This document shows positions 48,105-62,862 of a stretch of DNA of 64,000 nt, one piece after another. Position numbers and translations under genes: made by a program. Location: assembly GCF_019649055.1 (NCBI RefSeq), contig NW_026570244.1:620001-684000 (forward strand), written 5' to 3'. Source of the stretch: Paramacrobiotus metropolitanus (lineage: Eukaryota > Tardigrada > Eutardigrada > Parachela > Macrobiotidae). The notes beneath the pieces were generated by a model that did not search any database, was not told the origin of the DNA, and saw only the letters and a program-made list of their open reading frames with translations. Position 1 is the first letter of the stretch, and each line of letters opens with the position of its first letter.

Positions 48105-50402
48105 CCGCTCCATCCCAGTCCCAGCTACTGCAAATCCCTTGATTCTGCATCACGCGCAACTCACACTGTGTTTACGATACATAATACGCAGCAAAATTAT
48201 TGCATACATTTTCTGTGTTTCATGAGCATTTCCTCTGTGCTCACCGACGATACAATGCTGTACATGTGCTGTTATTCATGCGTTATTCGGCAACGGTGTC
48301 CGCAGAAATGATTATTATTCCGGCAGTAAAACGACATTTAGAGTTTGTTAAAAAATAAATTGTGTTTACTTGAATTCCTGCTTTTAAATTTAAATTTTTT
48401 CTATTGAACAAAGTATATATGGCATTGTGGGAGTACTAGTAGCACTGGCGCTGCTAACAAAAATTATCATCTTTTTCTCGTTTCATACTTGCCTACGAAA
48501 TAATCTCAGTTTCCAAATAAATTTTCAAGCACCAATTCAAAGAATCTATGTTTGTGATATGTTCGGTTTTTATTTAGAATAAACATTTTATCGTTTGTAT
48601 GCCACATGAATTTTAGTGTCGGCTTGTATTACTTATTATAAATACTGTACACAATCTTTCTTTTTTATGCTTAGGTACAAGCAAGTTATGCACATTTTTA
48701 ATGCTATAATATTATGGGCCTACTCCATCGCATCAGTTTTCTAGCATAAAAATTTCTGTTTCGACAATTTTTGCTGCAGGACAACCCATACGTGTTAAAA
48801 AGGTACTTACTCGGTACGCGGCGCACAATTCATGAAAAATGCGAAACGACACATCGCTGTGGTGCGCAGAATTCCATCGCCGAATTGCCTGCAGGCGCAG
48901 CCGTCATCCATCAAACGAAAACCGGCTTTGCATGTTTTGTTCGGCGGATCAACATTTATGACTCGGTGTTGTGAAGAGCGAAACCGGTTGTTGTTACGTT
49001 AAACAAACACACAGCTTCGCGGCATTACTTTAATACTGTAACACTTCGTGCGCCCCGTTCAGCACCATTCAGCAGACTTCGCATAGTCTAGCAATCATTT
49101 TATGCCGCAGTACGTACGACTACGATCGATAAGTACTCTATAATACTTCAAAGTAACTATTATTAATTAATTTTGTGTGAAAAGAGATCGAGGTTAAGTA
49201 AAGTACTGTACTTGCAGATTAAAGTACGACAACAAGTGCGCAATAAAATTATTGATGACTACATACATTAATAAATTATTACTTATAAGTAAGTACTGTA
49301 AACGCATGGCACTTGCACAGTGCACACTTAAATTATTGATTATCGACGAAACTGTTGTCAGGCTTATTAATTTTGATGCGCAAATACATTATATTGAATA
49401 CTAATAATATGTACATATATGCATTATATTATTATACTGAGTAATTATATATACATTATATATACATATATATACACATATTATTATATATACATTATAT
49501 TGAGTAATTTTTGCGAGTGCGCAGTGTATTAGTAATCCATAAACTTTCTGTAAAATTAATGTGTCCAAATTCCGATGTTTTGTACGTATCATGAACAGCT
49601 GTTGGTAGAAGCAGGTTTAATACTAGTACGTACTTCTGTACGTACGATACCTTCTTTGCACAACCTGGTACGTACGTGCTTTCAGTGCAGCCTACTAGTC
49701 TACCGGCGCGTGTACAGAGGCGGGCGCGTTTTTAAATACAGTACAGCAGCCGTGAAGTGCCGTGGGAGTACTTACTGTACTGTACAATGGAATGACTAAT
49801 CACTCGTATCATCAGAACTGCACTGGTTGCAGCAGATGCGGGCTTTCTGCCAGCCAAGCCAGTGCTGTCTGTTCTGTTCTGCGCAGTCACTGCAAGTGCA
49901 AGCTGGGCCAGCGCATAAACGGGTTTTCATCTGCGAGTGCGATCCATCATCCGCAGTAATTTATTCGTTCCTGGAGGAAAGGCGAGGAATCCCCGCTCCT
50001 GCTGCAACTCAACCGGTAGGTGCGCCTGCTTTTGTACTGGCTACTGGGTAGTTTTTTCCGGGATGCGGAATGCAGCCTGACGGTTGGCGCTGTTGTGGAG
50101 ACCGATTGCAGATAGTCGTCAACTTCGGACGTGATTTGAATTTGTATCGTCACTATCGTGCAGTGTTGAATGATATGGCACCAGTCCATTTTGACTGCTG
50201 CAGTCTGCAGCAGTATTTACGGACATGGGCCGCACTGGGCGTAGTGACTGTATTGTCTGAATAGCCTCCTTTCTGGTTTTGCTGGGGCCTTCAGTACTTG
50301 TATTCATCCATCGCTGGCGTTATATCACAGGGAACCCAGTGTGACAGAGCATCCTTGGCCGCCGTCACTGTCAGTGCAACGAATTAATCCTGCACCATCA
50401 TC
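48105..50402. other. Intergenic, SH2 gene to first GST
   Basis: No exon recognised. AATAAA at about 48,354 is a candidate polyadenylation signal for the SH2 gene. An AT microsatellite (TATATACAT type) spans about 49,405-49,505, and GTAC-rich strings occur at 49,600-49,680. Confidence 0.5.
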
Positions 50403-52782
50403 ATGCCTGCTCGTTACCGCTTGACGTACTTTAACGGTGAGTAGTAAACTACGATTTCGCCCCCGAGAGCAAACGGGAAAGTCGTCTTGGTTACATCTTT
50501 TGTACGAGTACTCGTGCTGCTTGCTTTATATTGTCGTGTTGACTGGGCAGTGGATTAGTATTTTGACTTGGTGGCTTCAATCAAGTTAATCTCAGCTGTG
50601 GTAGGCCGTGCCCGCGCCGAGCTGATTCGGCTCATCTTCCACGCGGCTGGCGAGGAGTTCGAGGACAACCGCATCGACACGGGCTCCTGGCAGCAGCTCA
50701 AGCCCAGTAAGTCATAAGTGTACAGTGCCCGACGCCCAGTTGATCATTCTGTACTGTTCTAATTATTACTCAGCGCATGCCATCGTATTCCTGTTGACAT
50801 GGCATTCATTTCCATTCAAACTCGGCAGTCGGCACTTTACTTTGCAGTATTTTCCTGGTTTGCCGACATAGTTTAAACTTTAACAGTCGATTAGATAACG
50901 AGCGCCGTGTGGAATATTATACGCAGTCATGCCTCTCGCCGCAACTCGACAGAATAAATTATAAATACAGTTATAATAACCGCTCTTGTGCGAGATTGAG
51001 AAGCGATTGAGTCACTCGGAATTCCTTGCCGATTCACTGCCTGATTTTTTCTTGCAGATACACCGTTCGGAGCACTGCCGGTATGTATGTACAGTATATG
51101 TATGAAGTTATGAACAGCTGCACTTAATATTTAGTTCTATAACAGAGTAATAGTTAATACTACCATGATATAATTATGTTCTTTCTTAAAAAAATTTTCG
51201 GCGCGCATTTTGAATTGATTACCGTATAGGAAAAGGACTTGTGCCAGGAATGCACCGTGTAATCTGTAAATATCCACGCAGTACTAATTGTGGGCATTTG
51301 TGCAGATTCTGGAGTTTGACGGACTGGTTTTGGCGCAGTCACTGGCGATCGCCCGCTTCCTGGCCCGCGAATTCGGTACGTACTGCACTGTGCATCTTCC
51401 AGGCACCAACGCACTGTACCGTTTCATACTCTAGGGTTTTCTTCTTATCACTTGGGAGATAGTGTATCTGCTAACAGTGATAGTACTCACAATTCATTCG
51501 TCTAGAAAAGGCGAGTAAAATGTCGTAATAGTTACATATCATCGATTTTGGTTATCTGTGTTATGTTGACTGGACAGTTATTGCATGATACATAGAAGTA
51601 CCTAATTATGGATATGCTAATAAGTTATACTGTGGCTGAACAGTAAACTTCGTTGTGTACATGCCTCACACGGTACGCCAAGTCACTCGAGCACCTTAAA
51701 TTCATTCATCATCAGGTACTTCAGATCTTCGCAGTTGCTGTGGTATTAACAGCGTGAGTCGCATTATGATTCATGGTAAAGATACAGTATGCGGCGTAGT
51801 GATTGTGCTCTCCTTGCTTTCTCGCATTGGCGAAAAATGCAGGCAGCGATGGCGGAAGTGGTGATGACGGGCATTTTATATTTTACAGTGTTCTGAAGTT
51901 TAGAAATGAATAATCCCTGTACTGCGCAGATTTGTCAAAGGTTTAGATGTCTTTAAAAAATGGATTTCACTGACGCGTGAGGATATACAGAAGAATTGTT
52001 TGTGTAGGTCTGGCGGGGAAGGCGCGCTTCGACGAAGCGTTGGTGGATTCCGTCGTGGACACCTCCAACGACATCCTCGGTAGGAGCAGTGCACAATGTT
52101 CATTTTGCATACGCGGCGCTTCATATGACAGATTGCCGGCACTGCTGCAGGTGACATCGTCAAAATCATTTTCAACGAGGACGACAAACTGAAGGTACGG
52201 TACGCACGCGCACTGTGCACGCCTAGCCGGTGCGGGATAAACTAGCGAGGAGTATTAGCATAATTAGTTTTGCATTGGGCCTCGTGTATTAATATTACGT
52301 CGCAGCGACTCTCAGCGTTCTCGGTGTTGTTTAGCGGGAAAACCAGAAGAAGTTCGTGGAGAACATCCTGCCCTTCACGCTGCAGAGCCTGGAGAACATG
52401 TTCGCCAAGCACGGCAAGGGATCCGGATACATCATCGGGCCCGACGTAAGTGCGACCACGCCGCTCTCAGCGCTGCATCTGTCCACGTGTGTGGCACAAA
52501 ATACAAATGAACGGTGTGACTTTGCAGCTGACTTACGCGGATCTGGCTGTCTTCAACGCGGTAAGATAAGAAGCAGTATTGTATTTGCTCATTTTGCTGT
52601 TATTGGTGATAATAAATAATACCGCGAATGCGGCGCTGCAGCTGGACCAAGCCGTGCAGGCCGGCCTGGTGCAGTGGCAGTTCTTCGACCGCTACAAGCA
52701 CATCAGCGGCCTGCTGCGCCGCCTGGAGGAGACGCCGCGCATCGCCGGCTACCTCAAGACGCGCCCGCACACGCCCTACTAA
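50403..52782 (+). CDS. Sigma-class glutathione S-transferase, copy A
   Basis: Nine exons: 50403-50436, 50605-50706, 51058-51080, 51306-51375, 52008-52079, 52151-52194, 52335-52445, 52528-52560, 52642-52782 (TAA), about 209 residues, a usual sigma length. It starts MPARYRLTYFNGRARAEL; Tyr9 in RLTYF is the expected thiolate-activating residue. The thioredoxin-like domain runs to about residue 80 (ILEFDGLVLAQSLAIARFL, with the SMART-like Gln-Ser glutathione site), followed by the helical domain ending LRRLEETPRIAGYLKTRP. Sigma GSTs conjugate glutathione to lipid peroxidation products or isomerise prostaglandin H2. AATAAA lies at 53,218. The neighbour 2.5 kb downstream is a paralogue on the same strand. 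Confidence 0.93.
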
Positions 52783-55284
52783 CCAGTGCAACCAGTGACT
52801 GCAGCGGACACAGGGCTGCTCCATTCAGCGGACATTCGCACTATGCTTTAACCCGTTCGTGTTTCTCCTCCTCTGTGGATTCCCTCGAGTTTAACACTGA
52901 TTCTTTATTAACTGACCATTCGCCTCCATCGCCGTGATCGTTGATTCCAGTTCGGTGGCGTTGCAGCTATCCAGTCTGTAGACTGTAGCGAGCTACGTGT
53001 ACACCCGATGGCATTTATCATTCCCAGTTGATGTTAGTTCTTTGCTGTTTTAGTGTTTTAGTAGAAAGTCTATAGTTATAGTGTCTTCCCGGGACATTGA
53101 TTGATATTGATAGAAATATGGGCAGCTGCGTTCTTTAATTTCCTTCTGCTTCGCTAGTAATTTAATTGCAATATTCGCTCTTCCCGATAGACACTGCTCG
53201 TGTTGCCAAGTTGATCAAATAAAATTACTTATTATTTCTGATGGCTAACAATCTTCACCACCGACAATTTACGACTGCCAGCTGTAAAGGGGCTCCTTTA
53301 TCGATCTCACAATTATATGCAGAGCCTATTTTCCACTGCGAACATTGCAAGGTGCAGTCTGCAGAGCAGCCGTAATAATTACTGTCTTTACCAACAAGTA
53401 AATCTCTAAGAAGGCCAGTTGCGGAAAATGCGAAACAGCGAAGATGCCCCAGGGAAATCCTACCGCATTCCTGTGCCACCCTGACAAAAAGGCTTTTGCT
53501 GCTCCTATCTGTACCTTCAAGCTGTAGTGTATTGTACACTGGGTACAGGCCGGCAACCTTGTATTGTGGCTAGGAGCCTAGGACACACTGTAGAAAAGCA
53601 ATACTGTACCACCAATTATTAATACAATACGTCCGTTGACAAGATAACTTCCACGTTGTACGGTGAAAATATACGTCTCACGAGTAATGAGTATACATAG
53701 ATAGCACAAAACGCTGTGAATTTATGTTTATTCAGATTTAGATATTCGTGAAAGATCAAGCTGCGCATGCGTAATGCGTACAGCGTAATGCGTACAGCAT
53801 ACCGGCATAATGGCATTTGAATTTCAGTAATTACGAAGTTTTGATTAAACCGCGCTTACCGGACGTAACGTTCGGTTTATTGTCGTGCAGGAGTTGCATG
53901 GAGGTTTGGCCATACAATTCGTGGCGCACCTATGATTGCGAGTGATGTAGTAAAAAATCACTTGATGTTACAGCGCGTTAACATGAGCGCTGATACTAGT
54001 AATGTGGCAATGCTGTAATTTATCTGTGTAAACCTGTGTGGGTGCGTCGTTACACAGTTGTATAATCCATTATATAGATATTGTACATGTATATATAGTC
54101 GTTGTATTATTGCATCGGTAGTTCTGTTTCTCACATCAAACCATTTTAGTAGCAATTCCACCAGCGACCAGGCCTGGATGCATGCTTCATGCCGGCTAGT
54201 GTCAGCCTGTCACAAGTGCGAGTAGAGACTGTAGAGTTGACGCTTTAATGTAGTGTTGACTGTTGGGAAACTGGTTTTCCGACTCAAAGTACTCTTGTTG
54301 ACGATGCAGTATTGTTCAGGTGAGGCATTTGCAAATGAAACCTGTTTACATAAAGAAATTCTGCTGATACGAGTATGCGGCCGATTCGCCGACAGTTGTC
54401 TATGAGCGGTGTTAGCTTTAATAAGCATTACGCATTCGATACTCATACGAACGCCTACTACAGAATTAATGTAACCATAAGAGTCGTAGGCATTTCTCGT
54501 ACAGAACCGGTGACTTCTCCACTGCGACATACACGGTGACGGTGTATACAAAATACAAATACACAATGTGTATTGTATGTTCACCGGAATTTATTGCGCT
54601 GTAACAAAAATTATTATTTTTGGTTCCTTTTAACTCTGCAAGTCGCAGAGAGGGCTGGCTCGAGTCGTGCAGACCAGTACAAAACGTACTCGCAAGGTAC
54701 AGTACAAAAACGTTCGTACCCACTAAACTCCAAAAAATTAATAATCACTTTCGTGTTATTCAGAGTCATGCACCGCTGCGGTTGGTTTAACCGCTATACC
54801 GATTAAAACGATTCCATTTAACTTGACTATTAGTACGTTCACACTTCCATCGTACTGCGCGTAGTACGATAGTACGGTAGCAGCCCGTAATTGTGGTGCA
54901 TGTAATACGTACCAGTCGGTCTACCGAACGCGCGGTGCATTGTGCATACGTACCGCTACTACCACACCGTATGATAAAATAACACTCTACAGCATTTCTG
55001 TGAAGCGGTTGCGGTGCCTGATTGGACGAAAGAGCGCGCCGGCGCTTCGGTGTGTTGAGCAGTGCCAACTGCAGGCAGCTGCATTCCGCGTCGTCGATCT
55101 GCAGCTGGGCCGGTCGGTCTCGCGCGACTCGCACTATCCATCTATCCTGTTTCCGGATCAGCGTTGTTAACGTTGGCCAGGGTCTGCCGAGTCGCTCGTT
55201 TGCCGTATCCCTCTTCCGCCCGTAAACGCTCCCGTCTCCTGCGGATCCGCGTTCCCATCTTGCTGGCTGCGACATCCTTTCACC
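52783..55284. other. Intergenic between the two GST genes
   Basis: Contains the polyadenylation signal of copy A at 53,218-53,223 and no third GST fragment that I can see. Frames here are short and unlike proteins. Confidence 0.5.
53218..53223 (+). terminator. Polyadenylation signal of GST copy A
   Basis: AATAAA, 436 bp after the stop codon; the only clear signal in this stretch. Confidence 0.5.
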
Positions 55285-58263
55285 ATGGCCAAATACCGAC
55301 TCGTCTACTTCCGGGGACGTGCTCGTAAGTCGCATTGATCAATGTATTCACTAATTGCGCGCCTTAATTCTCAGTGTTATAACGTAATCAGTGTGGGACA
55401 TACTTGTACATATACCTGCATAGAAAAACTATCATTACTGTGTCTTACTTGCACTTGTATTCACCATGCGGCATATATATGCAGTGTCTAATTATGCTTC
55501 GTATATTAAATTTTATAGTCTTTCACTTTCATATAATTATTATAACTGCTGTACTTATACATAGTAATAATACGCGTATGTGGTAATATAATTTTTGTAA
55601 GCATTGCCTCTTTCCCGGGACGTTGTGTTGTAGTCATGTTGGATGTTCTAGATCTCTGAAGATGGGGTCTTTGCATTGTAACTTATCATGTACATGTGTG
55701 TGCAGTGCATTCTCCTGGGCAAATTGTGCAGTGTTAATCTATTGTAATCCCGTTTGAGCGCGGCACTGTAAGTCTGTCATCGACTACTGTCTGACTTGCC
55801 TCGCTTCCTTTGGATCGAACATGGTGTTGGTCTACAATATACTGTATATACACATGGGAAACCCACGAAACCCACGATGTCGCTCGTAATCCTTTGCTCC
55901 TACCGGAAATATCAGACGTGCTCGCTGGATCGTTGCTAGCGATCACGCAAAACGGCAAAAGTAGTGGTCTTTTCTTTTCGTGTGCTGGCACTCTACATGG
56001 ATGCAGTATTGCAGAGTGCCAGCACACGAAAAGAAAAGATCACTACTTTTGCCGTTTTGCGTGATCGCTACTGCACATTACATGGATGCAGTATTGCAAT
56101 GTGCAGTACATGTTTGTGCTTTGTAGTCACTTTCACTCTCTAAGCATACTTGTGCCCGTAAGCGATTCGGTGAGACCTTGTGGTTTGTAGGAGCGGAGCT
56201 GACCAGGCTGATCTTCCATGCGGCAGGCGAGGTCAGTGCAGTGAACCACTTCCGCTTTGATTAATAGATTAGCAGTTTTCTAATTAACAAGCTTATTATA
56301 CATTTATCTTGAATTTTCTGAATGCAGTTGCTTGCTGACCAAACCCCGATAGTAATATTAGCATTATTCGATTTCAGTAATGTTCGCTGCCCCGGGAACG
56401 TACAATTATTATATACTCGTATCTGTATATATTTTTTTACAGCAGACATGACATGCGTACCGTAAAACGGTTATTCAATACAGTATGAAAAAGTGTAACG
56501 TACAGATGCGATGTATACGTAATGACAGTGCTGCTATGTTCTAATTCATTATTATATTTTCTACAGGAATTCGAGGATGTCCAGCTGGACGACCAGTCGT
56601 GGCAACAAATCAAAACAAGTCAGTATAGTATAGATACAGAATGATGGAAATATATCTTGTCTGCACAATTCTAAACAATAAAGTAGAGAACATTAGAGCA
56701 GCATCAAAATATTTGGGCTTTCGTCTTCTTTCCAGCCAGTCCAACTGGATCACTGCCAATGCTGATCAATAACGAAACCAACGAGCAGCTGGTACGTACC
56801 GCGAAGTACGCAACAGTTTCCTGTTTGCGGAAGAGAATTTGTACAGCAAAAGCGCTCGTAACAAATTCCATCAAATGAATATAATTAATAGTATTCAGCC
56901 GATGGATCAGTTGCTGATGCTGGTCTGCATTGCAGGTGCAAAGCATGTCCATTGCGCGCTACATTGCACGGGAATTAGGTGGGCTCATACAATTAATGTT
57001 GCTTTACATCCGAAATAGCGTTGATTTTGAATAATACAAGATCACAACTGGCACTATACACCGTACTATGAACAAGCGCTGGTTAATTTCCGGACGCGTA
57101 TCGCAATTCTGGATCGCTAATAAGTAGCGACAAGAGAGTGCGCTTTAAAAAAAGCGCTAACGGACTGATAATCTCTGACATTAGTTTTATTGTTTGGAAA
57201 AATAACTAGTTGCTAGTCTTAATCTTCGGCAAGTGATAGAATTATGCCGTAATTGGTGCGCATTGTGCAGGGCTGGCGGGAAGTGACGCGTACGAAATGG
57301 CGCTGGTGGACTCCGTGGCAGACACGGTGAGAACTATGTGACGTTTATTTAACCGAGCCCGCATCCGTCCTTCTTCGAATTCAGCGATACCCATGCAGGC
57401 ATGCACATTGCACAGCGATGACGGTGAGACTGATTTGCGCCTTCTGCCTGTGTAGATGAATGACCTTTTGGGGGACATTGTGGAAGTGACCTTTGAGGAT
57501 GATGCCCGGCGCAAGGTACAGTACAGTAAATGCAGCGCAGCGCCTGTGCATATTTAAATATGCGAGGGCTTTTCTACTCGTACATCATTCTACTGGCGAG
57601 CGCAATATCAGCCAGGTGATATGTTCCGTCATTGCAGAAAGAGCGCATTCGTCGCTTCCACGAACGCGCCCTGCCGGAAACCATGGAATTCCTCGATCGC
57701 TTCGTCGGTCGCTACGGGAAGGGCTCCGGATACGCGGTCGGTCAGAATGTACGTAAACCTGCACAGCCGATACTGACCACGATAACTGCATGAGGGGCTA
57801 ATAATATTAACAATTGATTTTGGCATCTTTGCAGCTGACGTACGCCGATCTGTGCATCTATAACACCGCGGTGAGTTCTTAGCTTGTGATTGACTCGCGC
57901 AACCAGAATATATATATGCGGAATTGGAACATCCGTATGTTGGGTAATGTTAATTCAAATTTATTCTAATTTAGGATCAAATGGTGCTGGCCGGCGTGGG
58001 CGGTAAGTGCAGTATATACAAGTGATTAGACGCCAGTGCGTTTTACAATAAGTGGATGACCTTTATCTCGGCTATCATATGTCGATTAACAGCACCGTGT
58101 CGTAGTCGGCGTTAACGTTGCAGCCGTGCTAATGTTACTGTCGACTGTTCTAGGCTGGAAAGATCTGGAGCGCTATCCCAACATCCACACCATCGTGCGC
58201 CGCATCGAGGAGACGCCGCGCTTCGCCGGCTACCTGAAGAGCCGCCCGCCGGCCGCCTTCTAA
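55285..58263 (+). CDS. Sigma-class glutathione S-transferase, copy B
   Basis: Eleven exons: 55285-55324, 56191-56231, 56567-56618, 56736-56791, 56936-56978, 57271-57326, 57456-57515, 57638-57748, 57835-57870, 57975-58002, 58154-58263 (TAA), about 211 residues. It starts MAKYRLVYFRGRARAEL with Tyr8 as likely catalytic residue. The glutathione-site Gln-Ser is in VQSMSIARYIARELG; the C-terminal domain has DIVEVTFEDD, YGKGSGYAVGQNLTYADL and RRIEETPRFAGYLKSRP. It is clearly a paralogue of copy A but differs in the loop after LPM (INNETNEQ) and in intron positions. AATAAA at 58,708. The first intron contains the twin hairpins. Confidence 0.93.
55937..56070. repeat. Near-perfect 58-bp stem, 18-nt loop hairpin in GST-B intron 1
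   Basis: Arms 55,937-55,994 and 56,013-56,070 pair at 57 of 58 positions, around the loop ACATGGATGCAGTATTGC. One mismatch (GTGGTC against GATCAC) is the only difference. Confidence 0.95.
56071..56106. repeat. Second hairpin with the same 18-nt loop
   Basis: Immediately after the first hairpin, CTGCACATT (56,071-56,079) pairs perfectly with AATGTGCAG (56,098-56,106) around the identical loop ACATGGATGCAGTATTGC (56,080-56,097). Confidence 0.95.
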
Positions 58264-59676
58264 ACAAGAGCCGGACGGGTCACAATTAATTAGCTGCGAC
58301 ACCGGGATCGCAAAGATGCCGCATCCGCAATCACGAAACAGCCACACACCACAGCGTTCCACTGACGAGCCGGACGCGTCAAGGTCACCGAGTCGTTTAG
58401 TGTCACTGCGCTTCCTCTTCTGTCCACATTCGTCTTTTAAGCATTACTGTCTGTGTCCCGTGTCCGCTCCAGCAGCTGCAGGCGACGCCGTGTTCTCGTT
58501 ATTGTTATTCTCAGCACAGTTTATCTACAGTGTTTATCGTTATTTGGACGTGCATTTAACTTCACGCGACAATGCATTTAAGTAGTGTAGCGTTCTGACT
58601 GTTTGACGGCAATCCATTTCCCTGGCTAGCTTGTTCCATTCTTGCTCATGAAGCGATGAAGCTTGACGTACCTACATGTTAGCGTTATGTTATACATAAG
58701 TACCATCAATAAAGATCCTTTACCTACCTCGTGTGCTTATGTGCATGTGCTTCCGCTGACTCTGCACAAATTCACGTTACGCGCATGGAAACAGCAGCGG
58801 TTTTTCCCGCTCGCGACAAAAGATTAACAAACCCCAGTCACAATAGCCGCCAATGGAATTCTCAGTCAGCGATGTAGAACTGCATGCCGATATCGGTATC
58901 AGATCGGTGTTTTGTGTTGGGGGTCGCTTTAGTGCAGAGTTTGCAGTTGCTCGACCGGAAGTGCGCTGAATTCTGCAAGCTCTCTGTGCAACTGCCAAAG
59001 CCGCTGGCATTTTTCTTATCACACCTTAAACGCACCGTGTCTTTTCCATCTTACCTTTTCATAGCCAAATCTTACCCTTGACGATCACTTTCTGAGAAGT
59101 TTATCGTATTTAGAAATAAACTGAGAATACATGGGTGACCAATGTAGGAAAACTTATGCACAGATTGTAGCCACAATATGAGCAAATTCGGAGTAGATAT
59201 TATAATCATGACTGTGTCGTACGTGTGTACTTGTTATAACCTTTTGAGCACTCCTTCTAGATAATATTATAATATGTAGAAGGAGACAGGAGATAGGGGA
59301 TGCTCAACGGGGCACGGCAACCGGAAGCAGCCGATAAATATTATATTATAGCAGCAACGTGCCGGTTAAATTTGGGTGGATCGATAGGCCACCACATGCA
59401 GCGCGTTTCTGTTGCTTACGCTGTACATTTTTCCGTATATGATACACGTCTATATATACAGTACAGCAAGTGCACCGTGCCCTACTTACACGCGGTAGCA
59501 GTCACATAAGAGATTGCGGTGATGGCTGGCAGATTCAATTTTGTCTTTACAACATGACTGGTCTTTTTTTGTAAAAGGGCTCCGCTTTACGCAACAACTG
59601 GCCCCTGCGAAGGATTGCATCTTTGAGCCGGTATACAGATACACGAGGCGCCAGTTCTAACGTTAAAGTGGCGGTA
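58264..59676. other. Intergenic, GST-B to kinase
   Basis: Holds the GST-B 3' end and polyadenylation signal (58,708). A local inverted repeat, CTCCTTCTAGATAATATTATAATATGTAGAAGGAG, spans 59,250-59,284 and could be a small foldback. No gene seen. Confidence 0.5.
58708..58713 (+). terminator. Polyadenylation signal of GST copy B
   Basis: AATAAA in CATCAATAAAGATCC, 445 bp after the stop. Confidence 0.55.
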
Positions 59677-62267
<2,591 letters not shown>

Positions 62268-62405
62268 AGGTCATCAACCGCGTTGCACATCGCTACAGTC
62301 CCGTCTCGCTTGCAGCATAGAAAATATTCCGCCTATTTACATAATATATTAGCTGCGGCGTCCATGTTAAATATGCCGGCAACCTTTCACCGCCTCGGAA
62401 AAGGC

Positions 62406-62411
62406 AATAAA
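62406..62411 (+). terminator. Polyadenylation signal of the kinase gene
   Basis: AATAAA 139 bp after the stop codon. Confidence 0.6.
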
Positions 62412-62862
62412 GTGTCAAGAGTTTGACTCCGGAAAAAATTGTGCAGTCTGGTTATGTCGAGCGAGTTATGTGTTGAAATAAATTATCTATAATCAAATTA
62501 CTAAAAGTCAACGATTACGTTGCATTCGGCCACAGTAGTCAGTCATTCGGCTTTAATAATTAGGAACGCTATGCAGAAGTACACACCAATATATCTGCAG
62601 GTAGGCACTGAGTCAGCCCGGTTCTACAACGGTTTGCAGCAGCAAAACGGAAGCGAATCACTCTCGTCTCTGCATACGCTTCACTATGTGCAAAAATCGC
62701 TAAATTTTGATTTGGTTTGAAAAAGATGCATTAGTCAAAAGATTAGCGGTCCTAGTTAGTGGTCGGCGAAGAAAACAAGGAAACGTTTGATTGTAATACT
62801 GTTGAGGCACATTATTCGCTGTTGAGAATACCGAGCGAGGATGCTGAGCGCGACTGCGGGCA
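62412..62862. other. Convergent intergenic spacer
   Basis: Between the kinase 3' end and the stop of the minus-strand gene. No feature seen. Confidence 0.5.

Noticed and set aside
54787-55335. 182-codon minus-strand frame upstream of GST copy B
   Set aside because: No domain character, and it overlaps the first coding exon of GST-B on the other strand.
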